A stretch of DNA of 64,000 nucleotides from Bryobacterales bacterium (GTDB lineage Bacteria; Acidobacteriota; Terriglobia; Bryobacterales; Bryobacteraceae): contig PNAJ01000050.1 in the NCBI GenBank assembly GCA_003170295.1, forward strand, positions 43,647 through 107,646. The letters are read 5' to 3'. The number at the start of each line of letters is the position of its first letter. Position 1 is the first letter of the stretch. The notes below the pieces were generated by a model. It was not told the DNA's origin and made no database searches. It saw only the letters and a list, made by a program, of their open reading frames with translations. Below are positions 17,697 to 26,056 of the stretch, piece after piece. The position numbers and the translations under genes were made by a program.

Positions 17697-19456
17697 TACA
17701 GGGGAAGTTTGAGCATGAAGCGGGCGCCGGTTGTTGTCGTGGCGTCGGCCCACAATTCGCCGCCATGATCGATCACTGCTTGTTGCGAGAGCGCCAGGCC
17801 CAGGCCGACTCCGTTTTTTTTGCCCACCGTCGCGAACGGTTGAAATAATCGCTGCCGCAATTGCGGAGAAATGCCGGGACCCGAATCCTCCACGCTGACC
17901 ACTACGTCGGTCGCGCCGCTTTCGGCGGAAATGTGGAGATAACCGCCGCTGGGCATGGCATCGAGCGCGTTGTCGATCAGATTGAGAAACACGCGCTCCA
18001 TGCGCGCGCGTTCGAGCGGGAGCTCGATTTTTTCCGCAACATCGACGCGCACGGAAACGGACTGCGCTTCCGCGGTGGTGGCGTACACGTCGCAGGCGGC
18101 GGTCACGATATCTTTCAGGCGGCACACTTCGGAGGGAATGCTTTTTCCGCGGCCCACTTCGACCAGTTCCTGCAGCAGCTCCTGCACATGGCGCGACGCG
18201 CGATAGATGTTTCCAGCGAGGCGCTGCACTTGCGGCGGCGTCAGGTCTCCATCGACCAGCATTTCCGCACCGCCATAAATCGCCGCCAGAGGATTACGCA
18301 AGTCGTGAACGATCGACGAAGACAAACGCCCGATGGTCATGATGCGTTCCTGGCGAATTAATTCGTGTTGGGCGTCTTGAATGGAAGCGCACATTGCGTT
18401 GAACGCTTCCGCGAGGCGGCCCAGCTCATCGGTGCTCGCCACCGGAACGCGATATTCGTAATTGCCGTGCGCCACTTCGCTTGCGCCGCGATCCAGTTCG
18501 CGCACGGGTTCCAAAATCCTGCGCGCGCCATAGTAGGTAAGGACCAACCCCAGCAGCACGGCGCACATCCACAACACTACGATGTTTCTGCGCAGGGCGG
18601 CTAGATGCTGGCGCGCGCCTTCGAACGAACGAAGAATAAGCAACTCCCCGATGGGGTTTCCCTGCACGTCCGGTAACGCGGTGCCGAGCATGGTGTACTC
18701 GACGCCTCCGGCTTCAATGCGGGCTGGATCGCGCGTGGCGGAACGGGTCCGGATTTGCGAATCGGCGAACGCGCTCAGCGTGGACGCCGCGACTTTACCG
18801 TTGGAGAGGAACAGGAATTCGCTGCCGCCGGTCGCTTCCTTCAAACGGCCCGCGGCCCGATCGTCGACGGTGTAGCCGGTGACCAGAACGTTGAGCAAGC
18901 CGGGCTCGGCTCCCGCCTGCACATAGACCGGCGTCACGGCGATTTGATACAGGCGGCCAGAGGACATGAAGAAACCCGAGGCCTGTTGCGGAAAATGCGA
19001 TGCGGCTTGACGCACGACGGGCAAATCTCCCATGAGAGCGCTATCGGTAATTCCGCCGAGCGAGGCGATGACCTTGCCGCGCGGATCGGCGACCAAAAAA
19101 ATTGCGTCCTCACGCGAGATCTTGTCCCACAGCTCGCGCGCGGTATCGCGAATGGTGGCGGCGTCGCCGGTCGAAAACGCACTGCGCACATCGGACATGC
19201 GGCTGACCACCAGGCTGACCGATGCGAGCATGGCCGCGCGGGACTGCCACAGAGAGTCGTAAGCGTGAAAGCTCGCGCGCACTTCCTCATCCAGGCTTGC
19301 CGCGGTGGCGCGCGTGGCATTGTCCTGCACGATCCAGCCGGTGACTCCGAACAAGAGTGTGATGGCGATGGAGGTGGAGAGAAGGATTCTCCAGAGGAGG
19401 GAGACTCGGGAGAGGGCGGCTAGGCCGGTTAGCATGGGTGCTCCGGGAGAGAACAC
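17696..19456 (-). CDS. Membrane sensor histidine kinase (HAMP-HisKA-HATPase)
   Basis: 586 residues. TM1 at about 22-43, a periplasmic sensor domain to about 288 (PAS/Cache-like: EDAIFLVADPRGKVIASLGG), TM2 at 291-311, HAMP at 312-365, a dimerisation/phosphorylation helix with H384 in SSSIVHDLRNPL, and an ATPase domain with N-box NLIDNALDAM, G1 DSGPGIS and G2 GVGLGLALS. It is the last gene of a minus-strand set with the OmpR-type regulator at 22351, the receiver at 21761, the porin and the copper protein, which suggests one signalling circuit. The 250-base gap before it holds repeats C1 and D1, so its expression may be uncoupled from the genes upstream. The signal is unknown. Confidence 0.9.
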   Translation of the reverse strand: MFSPGAPMLTGLAALSRVSLLWRILLSTSIAITLLFGVTGWIVQDNATRATAASLDEEVRASFHAYDSLWQSRAAMLASVSLVVSRMSDVRSAFSTGDAATIRDTARELWDKISREDAIFLVADPRGKVIASLGGITDSALMGDLPVVRQAASHFPQQASGFFMSSGRLYQIAVTPVYVQAGAEPGLLNVLVTGYTVDDRAAGRLKEATGGSEFLFLSNGKVAASTLSAFADSQIRTRSATRDPARIEAGGVEYTMLGTALPDVQGNPIGELLILRSFEGARQHLAALRRNIVVLWMCAVLLGLVLTYYGARRILEPVRELDRGASEVAHGNYEYRVPVASTDELGRLAEAFNAMCASIQDAQHELIRQERIMTIGRLSSSIVHDLRNPLAAIYGGAEMLVDGDLTPPQVQRLAGNIYRASRHVQELLQELVEVGRGKSIPSEVCRLKDIVTAACDVYATTAEAQSVSVRVDVAEKIELPLERARMERVFLNLIDNALDAMPSGGYLHISAESGATDVVVSVEDSGPGISPQLRQRLFQPFATVGKKNGVGLGLALSQQAVIDHGGELWADATTTTGARFMLKLPL

Positions 19457-19487
19457 AGATTGAAGAGGCGGTTTCCCGGAGTTGTGG

Positions 19488-19600
19488 ACGGGGCGAAAAA
19501 AGGGGACAGACAGCTCTGTCCACCGGCGTCGGAGCGCGCCCGGTTTGGAAGGGCAATTGTGGCGCCCGGGACAGAGAAGTCTGTCCCCATTTTTCGCGCT
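19488..19600. repeat. Long inverted-repeat element, family D, copy 1
   Basis: Ends GGGGCGAAAAAAGGGGACAG and CTGTCCCCATTTTTCGC are near reverse complements about 110 bases apart, with inner CTGTCC/GGGACAGAG arms. The second copy is at 22182-22296. Confidence 0.85.
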
Positions 19601-19633
19601 GTGTGGAATCGCTGGAGCAGGGTGGGGGAGAAG

Positions 19634-19680
19634 GAGCCGCCTGAGAGGCGGCTGCAGCCAAAATTGGCCGCCCTACAAGA
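19634..19680 (+). repeat. Palindromic repeat family C, copy 1
   Basis: AGCCGCCTGAGAGGCGGCTG (hairpin) followed by GCCAAAATTGGCCGCC and ACAAGA. Copies at 34587-34636 (inverted) and 50694-50743. Confidence 0.85.
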
Positions 19681-19706
19681 CCAGCAAAATACGGTTTCCA
19701 ACGGCA

Positions 19707-20420
19707 TTATTTTCTCGCGGCGGGATAAATGGAATGATCGTCGGTTTGGGCGCCGTAGCCGCGGCCGTACTTATTGTTGTGGGGCATTTGCAGAAAGCCG
19801 GCTTCGGAAATCACAATCGGCGGGAGAGACAGGACGGTGTGCTCCACGGCGATGCGGCGTTGAAGCGCATGCAGGACCGTATCGGTGGAGCGTTCGTGAA
19901 AGACCTCCAGTTGATACTCGCCGGGCGGAACGTTGGGAATCTGAAATGCGCCATCGCGTCCAGTGGTGGTGAAGTAAGGCGTCGCCAACACAACGATCAC
20001 CGCGCTCATGGAAGAGTGAATATTGCAAAAAACGCGCACGATCCCTTCGCGCGAGAAGCGGACGGATTTCGTGGAGCCGGGCGCGTACAAACCCAGGTCG
20101 AACAACTGGCCGTTGTAACTGGAAAAAGCATTGTGAAAAATCGGGTCGGCGTTCGGGAAATCTACGTAGGTTCCCGCTGCGACGGCCAGGACGTGCGGAG
20201 AGAACATCTTGTCTTTTTGCAGCATGGTCACGTGGACGTCCACAAGCCGGTTTACGGGATTCATCGCCGGAGCCAGGGAGATAACTACGCCCGAATAATC
20301 GAGCCGTTTGCGCACGGAGGCCTCGCGCGAGTCGCGAAGCTCTACTCTGCCGGTCACATTTCCCGCGATCGAGGCTCCGGCGAGCGGCAGACTAAAATAA
20401 ATAACCCAGCGACACGTCAT
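19707..20420 (-). CDS. Exported cupredoxin-like protein with type-1 copper site and carboxypeptidase-regulatory-like domain
   Basis: 237 residues with a signal peptide (about residues 1-20). The central domain is plastocyanin-like: DFPNADPIFHNAF gives H96, and FCNIHSSMSA gives C132, H135 and M138, the complete type-1 copper ligand set (H...CxxHxxM). A short beta-sandwich follows at about 150-185 (GRDGAFQIPNVPPGEYQLEVF), typical of carboxypeptidase regulatory-like folds. Proteins of this build are often labelled 'methylamine utilization protein', but no amine dehydrogenase genes are nearby. The start overlaps the end of the porin gene by 29 bases, so they are co-transcribed. A periplasmic electron-transfer or copper-binding role is likely. 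Confidence 0.75.
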   Translation of the reverse strand: MTCRWVIYFSLPLAGASIAGNVTGRVELRDSREASVRKRLDYSGVVISLAPAMNPVNRLVDVHVTMLQKDKMFSPHVLAVAAGTYVDFPNADPIFHNAFSSYNGQLFDLGLYAPGSTKSVRFSREGIVRVFCNIHSSMSAVIVVLATPYFTTTGRDGAFQIPNVPPGEYQLEVFHERSTDTVLHALQRRIAVEHTVLSLPPIVISEAGFLQMPHNNKYGRGYGAQTDDHSIYPAARK

Positions 20421-21771
20421 AGTGATTATTCAATCTTGACGGTAACAGGAAATAGTTCGTCCGCACTTGCGAGGCTTCCAGGCCAATCAACACGTTCGAT
20501 CCCAGACGGTAGATGGCGTTTGCGGCAACCATGGAATTGCGGTGGATATCGCCGCTTAACAGGTCCGCGGCGCGGTCGTTTTCCAGGCCGCCGAAAAAGT
20601 TGAACGTCAGGCGTTTCGTGGCAAGGTAAGACAACTGCGCCCAGCCTCCGTTAGCTCCGATGGGAATGGCGCGGCGATCGTTAACAACTGTGAAGCCCTG
20701 CCGCAGGCCGCCGAGACCGGCTGCATTCTCGCCGAAAAACAGCATTCCAGTGAATTGCAACTTCGCGAAGGGTTGGACCAGCCAATCGACGGTGCCCAGG
20801 CGCGAAGCCGCGGAGAATCCTCCGGCGTGAGTGGTGCTCTCATGAAAGCCGGGCGCGATTTCGATGCGCGATCCCTCTCGAAAATTGTGCCAGAACTCAA
20901 AGCGTCCTTCTATCGCGGGACGCGGAGTCGAGGGAATGGCAGCATCGCCGCCACGAGAGGAATACGCGGGTTCGCTGGTCTGATAGACGCCGACCTGCGC
21001 GGTAAGTCCGGATTGCTCGCCGAGGGCGAAGCGCCGATCTACACGGAGCTGCGGCGACCAGAGCCACAGGTTGCCGGCGCCGGTGAGAGGCGAGACCGCG
21101 ACTTGCGCCAGGGAGTTGGGCTCGCGCGGAGACACGATCGGCTTGTCCTGACCGGCGACGATGGAAATGTTTTTCCAATCGAGCTCGACGGTTGCCACGC
21201 GAAGCCGGATCAGATGGTTCAGCGAATTGGAAGGGGAGCCGCCCCAGGCGTCCACATACATCGATCCGTTGATGTGGCCTCCCCAGAAGATTTCGGGGCC
21301 TTGGAATTTCAGGCCCACCACGCTCTGGCTGAGCGTCGCGCCCGCGACCGACGAATTAATGCCGGGCGCCGCGGTGGTGGGATATTCAGATCCGCCGCTG
21401 GCACGGCCGTTCAGAAACGCGTTGAACAGAACCATGCCGGTCAAGGTGACGGGCAGTTTTTGGGACGTCTCGACTTTGCTCTGCGCGTGTTCGGCGATGC
21501 GGGTTTCGTTGATGGCGACTCTCTCGTCCAATGGAATAGCCGCGGGCGCTGGAATAGCCGCGGGCTCTGGAATGGCTGTGGGCGGTGTAGTCGCGGTGGA
21601 TCGCGATTGCGCCAGCTCCTCGCGCAGGGCGCGCACTTCCGCGGCGAGATTGCGATTCTCCCGCTCGATGCGCTCCAGGCGGTCCAGGATCTGCTCGAAA
21701 TCGGATTTCTGTTGGGCGGAGAGGAGGGCCGGGAGAAAACAAAAAACGAAACCAATAAGTTTACGGGACAT
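20392..21771 (-). CDS. Outer-membrane porin-like protein with N-terminal coiled coil
   Basis: 459 residues. A signal peptide (MSRKLIGFVFCFLPALLSA) leads to a coiled coil at about 24-55 (DRLERIERENRNLAAEVRAL), a Pro/Ala linker (PAAIPAPAAIP), and from about residue 100 a beta-rich barrel with alternating hydrophobic strands that ends NHYDVSLGYLF, a terminal Phe as used for outer-membrane insertion. The coiled coil is suited to contact with peptidoglycan or trimer formation. No substrate can be named. It overlaps the receiver gene upstream by 11 bases and the cupredoxin gene downstream, making a regulator-porin-copper protein unit. Confidence 0.7.
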   Translation of the reverse strand: MSRKLIGFVFCFLPALLSAQQKSDFEQILDRLERIERENRNLAAEVRALREELAQSRSTATTPPTAIPEPAAIPAPAAIPLDERVAINETRIAEHAQSKVETSQKLPVTLTGMVLFNAFLNGRASGGSEYPTTAAPGINSSVAGATLSQSVVGLKFQGPEIFWGGHINGSMYVDAWGGSPSNSLNHLIRLRVATVELDWKNISIVAGQDKPIVSPREPNSLAQVAVSPLTGAGNLWLWSPQLRVDRRFALGEQSGLTAQVGVYQTSEPAYSSRGGDAAIPSTPRPAIEGRFEFWHNFREGSRIEIAPGFHESTTHAGGFSAASRLGTVDWLVQPFAKLQFTGMLFFGENAAGLGGLRQGFTVVNDRRAIPIGANGGWAQLSYLATKRLTFNFFGGLENDRAADLLSGDIHRNSMVAANAIYRLGSNVLIGLEASQVRTNYFLLPSRLNNHYDVSLGYLF

Positions 21772-22126
21772 CGATTAACTCCTCGAGCCTTTGGCGTACT
21801 TGAGAAGGCGAGTACGGTTTCGGGAAATATGCGCTTGCGCCCAGAGCGGCCAGGCGTTGGAGCGTGCTGGGATTGTTGTCGCCGCTAATGACGATGATCG
21901 GCATGCCGGAATCCGCGCGGACCGCTTCGATGAGTTGGAAGCCGTCCATGCGCGGCAGGTTGAGATCGGTCACCAGCGCGCTGATGTGGTTCGATGCGAG
22001 ACAAACCAACGCCTCTTCGGCGGTGGCGACGGAACGGATATCGATACCGGGGAGTTGCATAAGCGCCATTTCGAGGATATCGCGCCCGGGCTCGGTATCT
22101 TCGACGATGAGGACAATGCGGGTCAT
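21761..22126 (-). CDS. Stand-alone response regulator receiver (CheY-like)
   Basis: 121 residues, a single receiver domain with no output domain. Acidic pocket in VEDTEP, phosphoacceptor D54 in LVTDLNLPRMDG, the Thr/Ser switch position in IIVISGD, and the Lys in YFPKPYS. It would relay or compete for phosphate from the kinase at 17696 or act by protein contact. It lies between the OmpR-type regulator and the porin. The 224-base gap upstream carries the long inverted repeat D2. Confidence 0.88.
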   Translation of the reverse strand: MTRIVLIVEDTEPGRDILEMALMQLPGIDIRSVATAEEALVCLASNHISALVTDLNLPRMDGFQLIEAVRADSGMPIIVISGDNNPSTLQRLAALGASAYFPKPYSPSQVRQRLEELIDVP

Positions 22127-22181
22127 TGAGGATTAATTGGGACGCCGATGAATGAAGAACCACACGCGCGGGAGTGTACGG

Positions 22182-22296
22182 ACGGGGCGAAAACATGGGG
22201 ACAGACCGCACTGTCCACCCGGCGCAGACGAGGCTCGTGCTTTCGCGAAGGATCGTGGCCGCCTTGGGACAGAGTGGTCAGTCCCCATGTTTTCGC
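22182..22296. repeat. Long inverted-repeat element, family D, copy 2
   Basis: GGGGCGAAAACATGGGGACA at one end and CAGTCCCCATGTTTTCGC at the other, with inner CTGTCC and GGGACAG arms. It matches the copy at 19488-19600. No coding gene fits between 22127 and 22350. Confidence 0.85.
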
Positions 22297-22350
22297 AGAT
22301 CCTCGCGTTTTCAGAACCACGCCGACGAACGCGGATGAACGCCGCCGGTT

Positions 22351-23025
22351 TCATGGGAGGAAGCGGTATCCGACGCCGTGCACAGTGAGGAAGTGGCGGG
22401 GGCTGCCGGCGTCGGGCTCCAATTTCTGGCGCAAACGAACCACGTGCGCGTCGACGGTGCGGGTGTTCGGAAAAGATTCGTAACCCCAGACGGAGTTGAG
22501 AATCATGTCGCGGCTGAGCGCGCGGTCGGGGTTCTGGAGGAAATAAGTGAGGAGATTATATTCCGCGCGCGTGAGCTTGAGCTCGTCGCCGTGGCGGGAA
22601 ACGATGCGGCGCGTGACGTCCACCTCCACATCCGCGAAGGTGAGAACCTTGGTATCGCCAGGGGCGGTGCGGCGGAGCAGAGCGCGGATGCGCGCGAGCA
22701 ATTCCCGGGTGCCGAAGGGCTTCACCATGTAATCGTCGGCGCCGATTTCGAGCAGCAGCACTTTGTCGATTTCGTCGCCAATAGCGCTCAACACAATCAG
22801 CGGCGTCTTCATCCCGGCGGCGCGGAGCTGCTGGCACACCTCGACGCCAGTCATGCCGGGCATGCGAAGATCGACCAGAATCAGCGCGGGCTTGAGTGTC
22901 AGCGCCTGGCGGAACCCCTGCTTGCCGTCCTCGGCCAGGACGGGGCGAAAACCTTCCTTCTCCAGTAGGAGACCGATGGTGTCCCGGAGGCTTGCGTCGT
23001 CGTCAATCACCAATACCGTTTGCAT
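22351..23025 (-). CDS. OmpR/PhoB-family response regulator
   Basis: 224 residues. The receiver domain covers 1-115 with the DDD pocket at residues 8-10, phosphoacceptor D52 in LILVDLRMPGMTG, and the conserved Lys in DDYMVKPFG. The winged-helix DNA-binding domain at about 128-222 shows LTRAEYNLLTYFLQNPDRAL, RDMILNSVWGYE and RTVDAHVVRLRQKLE. It probably answers the kinase at 17696 and controls the locus downstream. The divergent 131-base gap to the sigma-factor gene at 23157 is the natural site for its binding. Confidence 0.92.
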   Translation of the reverse strand: MQTVLVIDDDASLRDTIGLLLEKEGFRPVLAEDGKQGFRQALTLKPALILVDLRMPGMTGVEVCQQLRAAGMKTPLIVLSAIGDEIDKVLLLEIGADDYMVKPFGTRELLARIRALLRRTAPGDTKVLTFADVEVDVTRRIVSRHGDELKLTRAEYNLLTYFLQNPDRALSRDMILNSVWGYESFPNTRTVDAHVVRLRQKLEPDAGSPRHFLTVHGVGYRFLP

Positions 23026-23097
23026 AAGTAAAGCTACGGCGATTGTAACGCTTTAGAGACCAGAACCACGGAAATGCGGAACTTGTTTTACGACTTT

Positions 23098-23125
23098 TTT
23101 ACAAGTTGCCGGCGGTCGATACAAT
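23098..23125 (+). promoter_or_regulatory. Sigma70-like promoter upstream of the sigma-factor gene
   Basis: TTTACA (23098-23103), 16 bases, TACAAT (23120-23125); each hexamer matches the consensus at five of six. Transcription would begin around 23132, about 25 bases before the ATG. Confidence 0.5.
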
Positions 23126-23156
23126 ATTTGCGCTGCTCATTCGTCTTCAGCAGTAG

Positions 23157-23702
23157 ATGGAGGACGTACTGATCGACGACCGGATCACCGACATCGTTCG
23201 GCGGGAACAAGGCCGGTTGCGCAGCTTCGTCCGGAAACGCGTGGCCGATGAAGGAGATGTGGAGGACATCCTGCAAGATGTCTTCTACGAACTGGTGGAA
23301 GCGTACCGGTTGATGAAGCCGGTGGAGCAGGCGGGCGCGTGGCTGTTTCGCGTGGCGCGGAATCGGATTATCGATTTGTTCCGCAAGAAGCGGCCGGTTC
23401 AATTTGAGGAAAACGAAGATTTCGGGATAGAGGAATTGCTGCCGTCGCCCGATGCGGGTCCGGAGGCGGCGTATTCGCGGAGCCTGCTGTGGGAGGAGCT
23501 CGAGGATGCGCTCGAGGAGCTTCCCGAGGAGCAGCGCGAGGTATTTATCGCTCACGAAATCGACGGGCGGAGCTTCAAAGAACTGGCGGAAGAAACCGGA
23601 GTGAGCGTGAATACGCTGCTATCGAGGAAACGCTATGCGGTCCTTCATCTGAGAGAGCGGCTGAAAGAAATCAACGACGAGATTTTAGGAGAGACACGAT
23701 GA
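23157..23702 (+). CDS. RNA polymerase sigma factor, ECF-like (sigma70 region 2/region 4)
   Basis: 181 residues. Region 2 (about 15-85) has DVEDILQDVFYELVEAYRL and AWLFRVARNRIIDLFRKK, the core-binding and -10 melting segments. Region 4 (about 115-170) has LEELPEEQREVFIAHEIDGR and the helix-turn-helix SFKELAEETGVSVNTLLSRK. Region 3 is absent, as in ECF sigma factors. Its stop overlaps the next ATG as ATGA, so the small membrane protein at 23699 is the obvious candidate for a regulator, although it shows no zinc-anti-sigma motif. Confidence 0.9.
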   Translation: MEDVLIDDRITDIVRREQGRLRSFVRKRVADEGDVEDILQDVFYELVEAYRLMKPVEQAGAWLFRVARNRIIDLFRKKRPVQFEENEDFGIEELLPSPDAGPEAAYSRSLLWEELEDALEELPEEQREVFIAHEIDGRSFKELAEETGVSVNTLLSRKRYAVLHLRERLKEINDEILGETR

Positions 23703-24022
23703 TGGATCGACGCAGGATGCGAAAACTGTTGGTGCTTTTACCGATTGGGATCGTTGCGATTGCTTTATTCGGTTATATCGTGATGAGTTTGTGGAACGGC
23801 CTGGTTCCTCCCATCTTCGGAGGAAGAGTCATCACGTTCTGGCAGGCGCTGGGAATCCTGGTGCTGAGCCGGATTTTATTCGGGGGATTTTCCGGGCGGC
23901 GATCTAGAGAGCAGCGAAGGGCCCGCATTATCGACAAATGGGAACGCATGACGCCGGAGGAGCGGGAGAAATTCCGGGCGGGTATGCAGGGCCGTTGCGG
24001 AGGAACTCCGCAAACCTCATAA
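23699..24022 (+). CDS. Small two-TM membrane protein co-translated with the sigma factor
   Basis: 107 residues from the ATG at 23699 (second ATG at 23702), preceded by TAGGAGAG. Two hydrophobic segments at about 10-32 (LLVLLPIGIVAIALFGYIVM) and 46-64 (FWQALGILVLSRILFGGF) and a basic cytosolic tail with WERMTPEEREKFR. The tail resembles short helical tails of small Acidobacterial membrane proteins. No known anti-sigma motif (no HxxxCxxC). Genetic coupling suggests it modulates the sigma factor. The end overlaps the convergent gene at 24017 by six bases. Confidence 0.7.
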   Translation: MMDRRRMRKLLVLLPIGIVAIALFGYIVMSLWNGLVPPIFGGRVITFWQALGILVLSRILFGGFSGRRSREQRRARIIDKWERMTPEEREKFRAGMQGRCGGTPQTS

Positions 24023-24997
24023 ATACGGCATTTTTTCGCGCGCGTATTGGAGGCAGGCGATGTTGTTCTCTTCCATGATGCGAAGCAGCTCGTCTTTCGG
24101 GAGCTGGCTGACGCGAGGGAGCTTCTTCTTGTGTTGCTCGACCAGGCGCAGCGCGCGGGCCAGTTGGTCGGCCTTGACGGTGGGAAATGTCGCCCAGTAG
24201 CGATCGGTGAAGCAGGGAATTTTCAGCGGGTCGCGAGTGATCATTTCCAGGTTGAGATGGGTGTTTGGGCGAAGCTGCGAGATGATTTTCTTGAGGTCCA
24301 GAAAGCCTTCGCCCAATCGAACTTCGGAGAGAAGAAAACCGTCGGGGTACGGCTCGACGGCCATGTCTTTCACATGCGTGGTGATGGCGAAGGGCGCGAG
24401 TTTTTCGGCAACCTCCATGGGATCCTCACAGAGCGCGATGTTGTTGCCGAAATCGAGGCAGGAGCCGAAATATTCGGAGGAATAGCTCTTGAAAAGGGCG
24501 ACCTGTTCCACCAGAGTAAAGTCCTTATGATTCTCGATGGCGAGCGGCATCTTGTATTTCTCGGCAATCGGGACCGCGATTTTGATGGCGGTGAGGGCCC
24601 GTGCCTTGAACTTCTCAAAATCGGCGAGCGTGGAAAAATCCTCGTAGCGGCGTCCGCCGGCATTGGCGCGAACACAGGTCGCACCCATGGCTTTCGCGTT
24701 CTGGACGGTTTTCTCGAACGCGGCCGCGTCCTCGTTTCTGGGGAGAGAGATGATTGCCTCGACGTACATGCCGAGGCTCGCCGCGCGGTCCCGGACTTTC
24801 GCGAAGTCGCCGAGAGGCGAGGCTTGGATTCCTCCCGCCCCCAGCGAATTGGCGTGTTCCAGAAATTCGTACGCGTCGCGAACGGGATTGCCGCCGATAT
24901 ACGACGTGGTGGCGATCCCCATTTTTGAGCGAGGCTCGCCCGCGAAGGCGAGCGCCGCTGCGCCATATGCGCCATAGACGAAGCCCCGCCGCGTCAT
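24017..24997 (-). CDS. Tat-exported sugar phosphate isomerase/epimerase-like TIM barrel
   Basis: 326 residues. The ATG at 24997 is chosen because it starts the twin-arginine leader ([19 protein letters not shown]) and overlaps the upstream stop as ATGA. AP_endonuc_2-type barrel strands are seen at [42 protein letters not shown] (metal-site Glu/His), [12 protein letters not shown] (Asp) and [10 protein letters not shown] (His), with the final Glu strand [10 protein letters not shown]. This is a nearly complete set of metal ligands, so an active exported isomerase or epimerase is plausible. Coupled to another member of the family just upstream. Confidence 0.8.
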   Translation of the reverse strand: MTRRGFVYGAYGAAALAFAGEPRSKMGIATTSYIGGNPVRDAYEFLEHANSLGAGGIQASPLGDFAKVRDRAASLGMYVEAIISLPRNEDAAAFEKTVQNAKAMGATCVRANAGGRRYEDFSTLADFEKFKARALTAIKIAVPIAEKYKMPLAIENHKDFTLVEQVALFKSYSSEYFGSCLDFGNNIALCEDPMEVAEKLAPFAITTHVKDMAVEPYPDGFLLSEVRLGEGFLDLKKIISQLRPNTHLNLEMITRDPLKIPCFTDRYWATFPTVKADQLARALRLVEQHKKKLPRVSQLPKDELLRIMEENNIACLQYAREKMPYL

Positions 24998-25947
24998 GCC
25001 AGAGCCGCTTTCGCATACTCGAAGCACTTTTTCACTTCGGCTGGCGAGCTTTCCGTGCCTCGATATTCGTATTCGATATAGGCGGGGATCGGGTACTTCT
25101 TTTCCTTGAGCAGCGTGAGCACGGGCTTAATCGGCGTATCGCCCTGGCCCCACGGCATGTTTTCGCCCTGATCCTTCTTCTTGTCTTTCAGGTGCAGGTT
25201 GCTGATGCGGGCGTGATGCTCCGCGATGTAGGCGACGGGATCGTAGCCGGCCGAGGTGAAGTGTCCTATGTCGAGATTAACCCAAAAATATTTCGACATA
25301 TCCATCGCGGCTTGGAAGCTTTCGGGCTTGGCGAACTGCTCGGGGTCCTTGATGTTGTCATGGCCGTGCATGGCGACGATCATTTTGTGTTTCTCGGCGA
25401 AGGGCGCGACACGCTTGGCGACGCTCACCGTGGTCGATGCGGTGATGGCGCGAACGCCCAGCGCTTTCGCCATCTCAAATCCACGCTCAATTTCGTCGTC
25501 GGTGAAACCGTTGTTGAAGCTGTAATTGTAGGCGTAAATGTTGATGCCGGCGTCGTCGAACTTTTTTTTCAGGGCTTTGAAATGATCCATGGAGACGGTC
25601 AGCCGCCAATCGCGCAGATCCGCGCGGGCTTTCTCGCGCGCGGCGACGACGGCGGGATCGGGAGGCTGGGTGCCGCGGCCTTTTCCACCGCCTGGACCTC
25701 CCGGTCCGCGCCCGATGCGGGGCTGCGCGGGTTCGAACTGCGACGCGAAGACTTCGCATTCTCCCAGTCCGATATCGGTCATGGCTTTGATGACGGCGTC
25801 GACGATTCCTTCCGGCGGAAAATCGCGGAAGCTGTAGGTTTGCACTCCAAGCTGAACTCCATTAATCTTGGAGTTGATTTTCGCAAACGCCGAGCGAAGC
25901 GGCAACGCTGCCAGAGCGATCTTTCCGAGATCTCTTCTCGTGAACAT
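24994..25947 (-). CDS. Tat-exported sugar phosphate isomerase/epimerase-like TIM barrel
   Basis: 317 residues with an RR leader ([21 protein letters not shown]). Barrel features are [51 protein letters not shown] (Asp/His), [13 protein letters not shown] and [11 protein letters not shown] (final Glu). An unusual Gly/Pro/Arg-rich insert (about residues 74-95, [16 protein letters not shown]) interrupts the second half-barrel loop. The last four bases overlap the start of the next paralogue (ATGA), so the two are translated together; they may form a heteromer or act on successive sugars. Substrate unknown. Confidence 0.8.
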   Translation of the reverse strand: MFTRRDLGKIALAALPLRSAFAKINSKINGVQLGVQTYSFRDFPPEGIVDAVIKAMTDIGLGECEVFASQFEPAQPRIGRGPGGPGGGKGRGTQPPDPAVVAAREKARADLRDWRLTVSMDHFKALKKKFDDAGINIYAYNYSFNNGFTDDEIERGFEMAKALGVRAITASTTVSVAKRVAPFAEKHKMIVAMHGHDNIKDPEQFAKPESFQAAMDMSKYFWVNLDIGHFTSAGYDPVAYIAEHHARISNLHLKDKKKDQGENMPWGQGDTPIKPVLTLLKEKKYPIPAYIEYEYRGTESSPAEVKKCFEYAKAALA

Positions 25948-26056
25948 GGATCACATCCTTTCCAAATGAGAATATCACCTCGTTAGATAGATGTCCCGGC
26001 GATGTCGTTACCAGCACGGATCGCCGAATCCCCACCCACGGGACGAGGTTATGGCC

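Noticed and set aside
19707..20420. Methylamine dehydrogenase locus
   Set aside because: Proteins like this are often labelled methylamine utilization, but no mau genes are present; only a copper-binding fold is supported.
24754..25986. A 410-codon plus-strand frame opposite the two TIM barrels
   Set aside because: The minus strand encodes recognisable Tat leaders and barrel motifs joined by ATGA; the plus-strand translation has no family resemblance.
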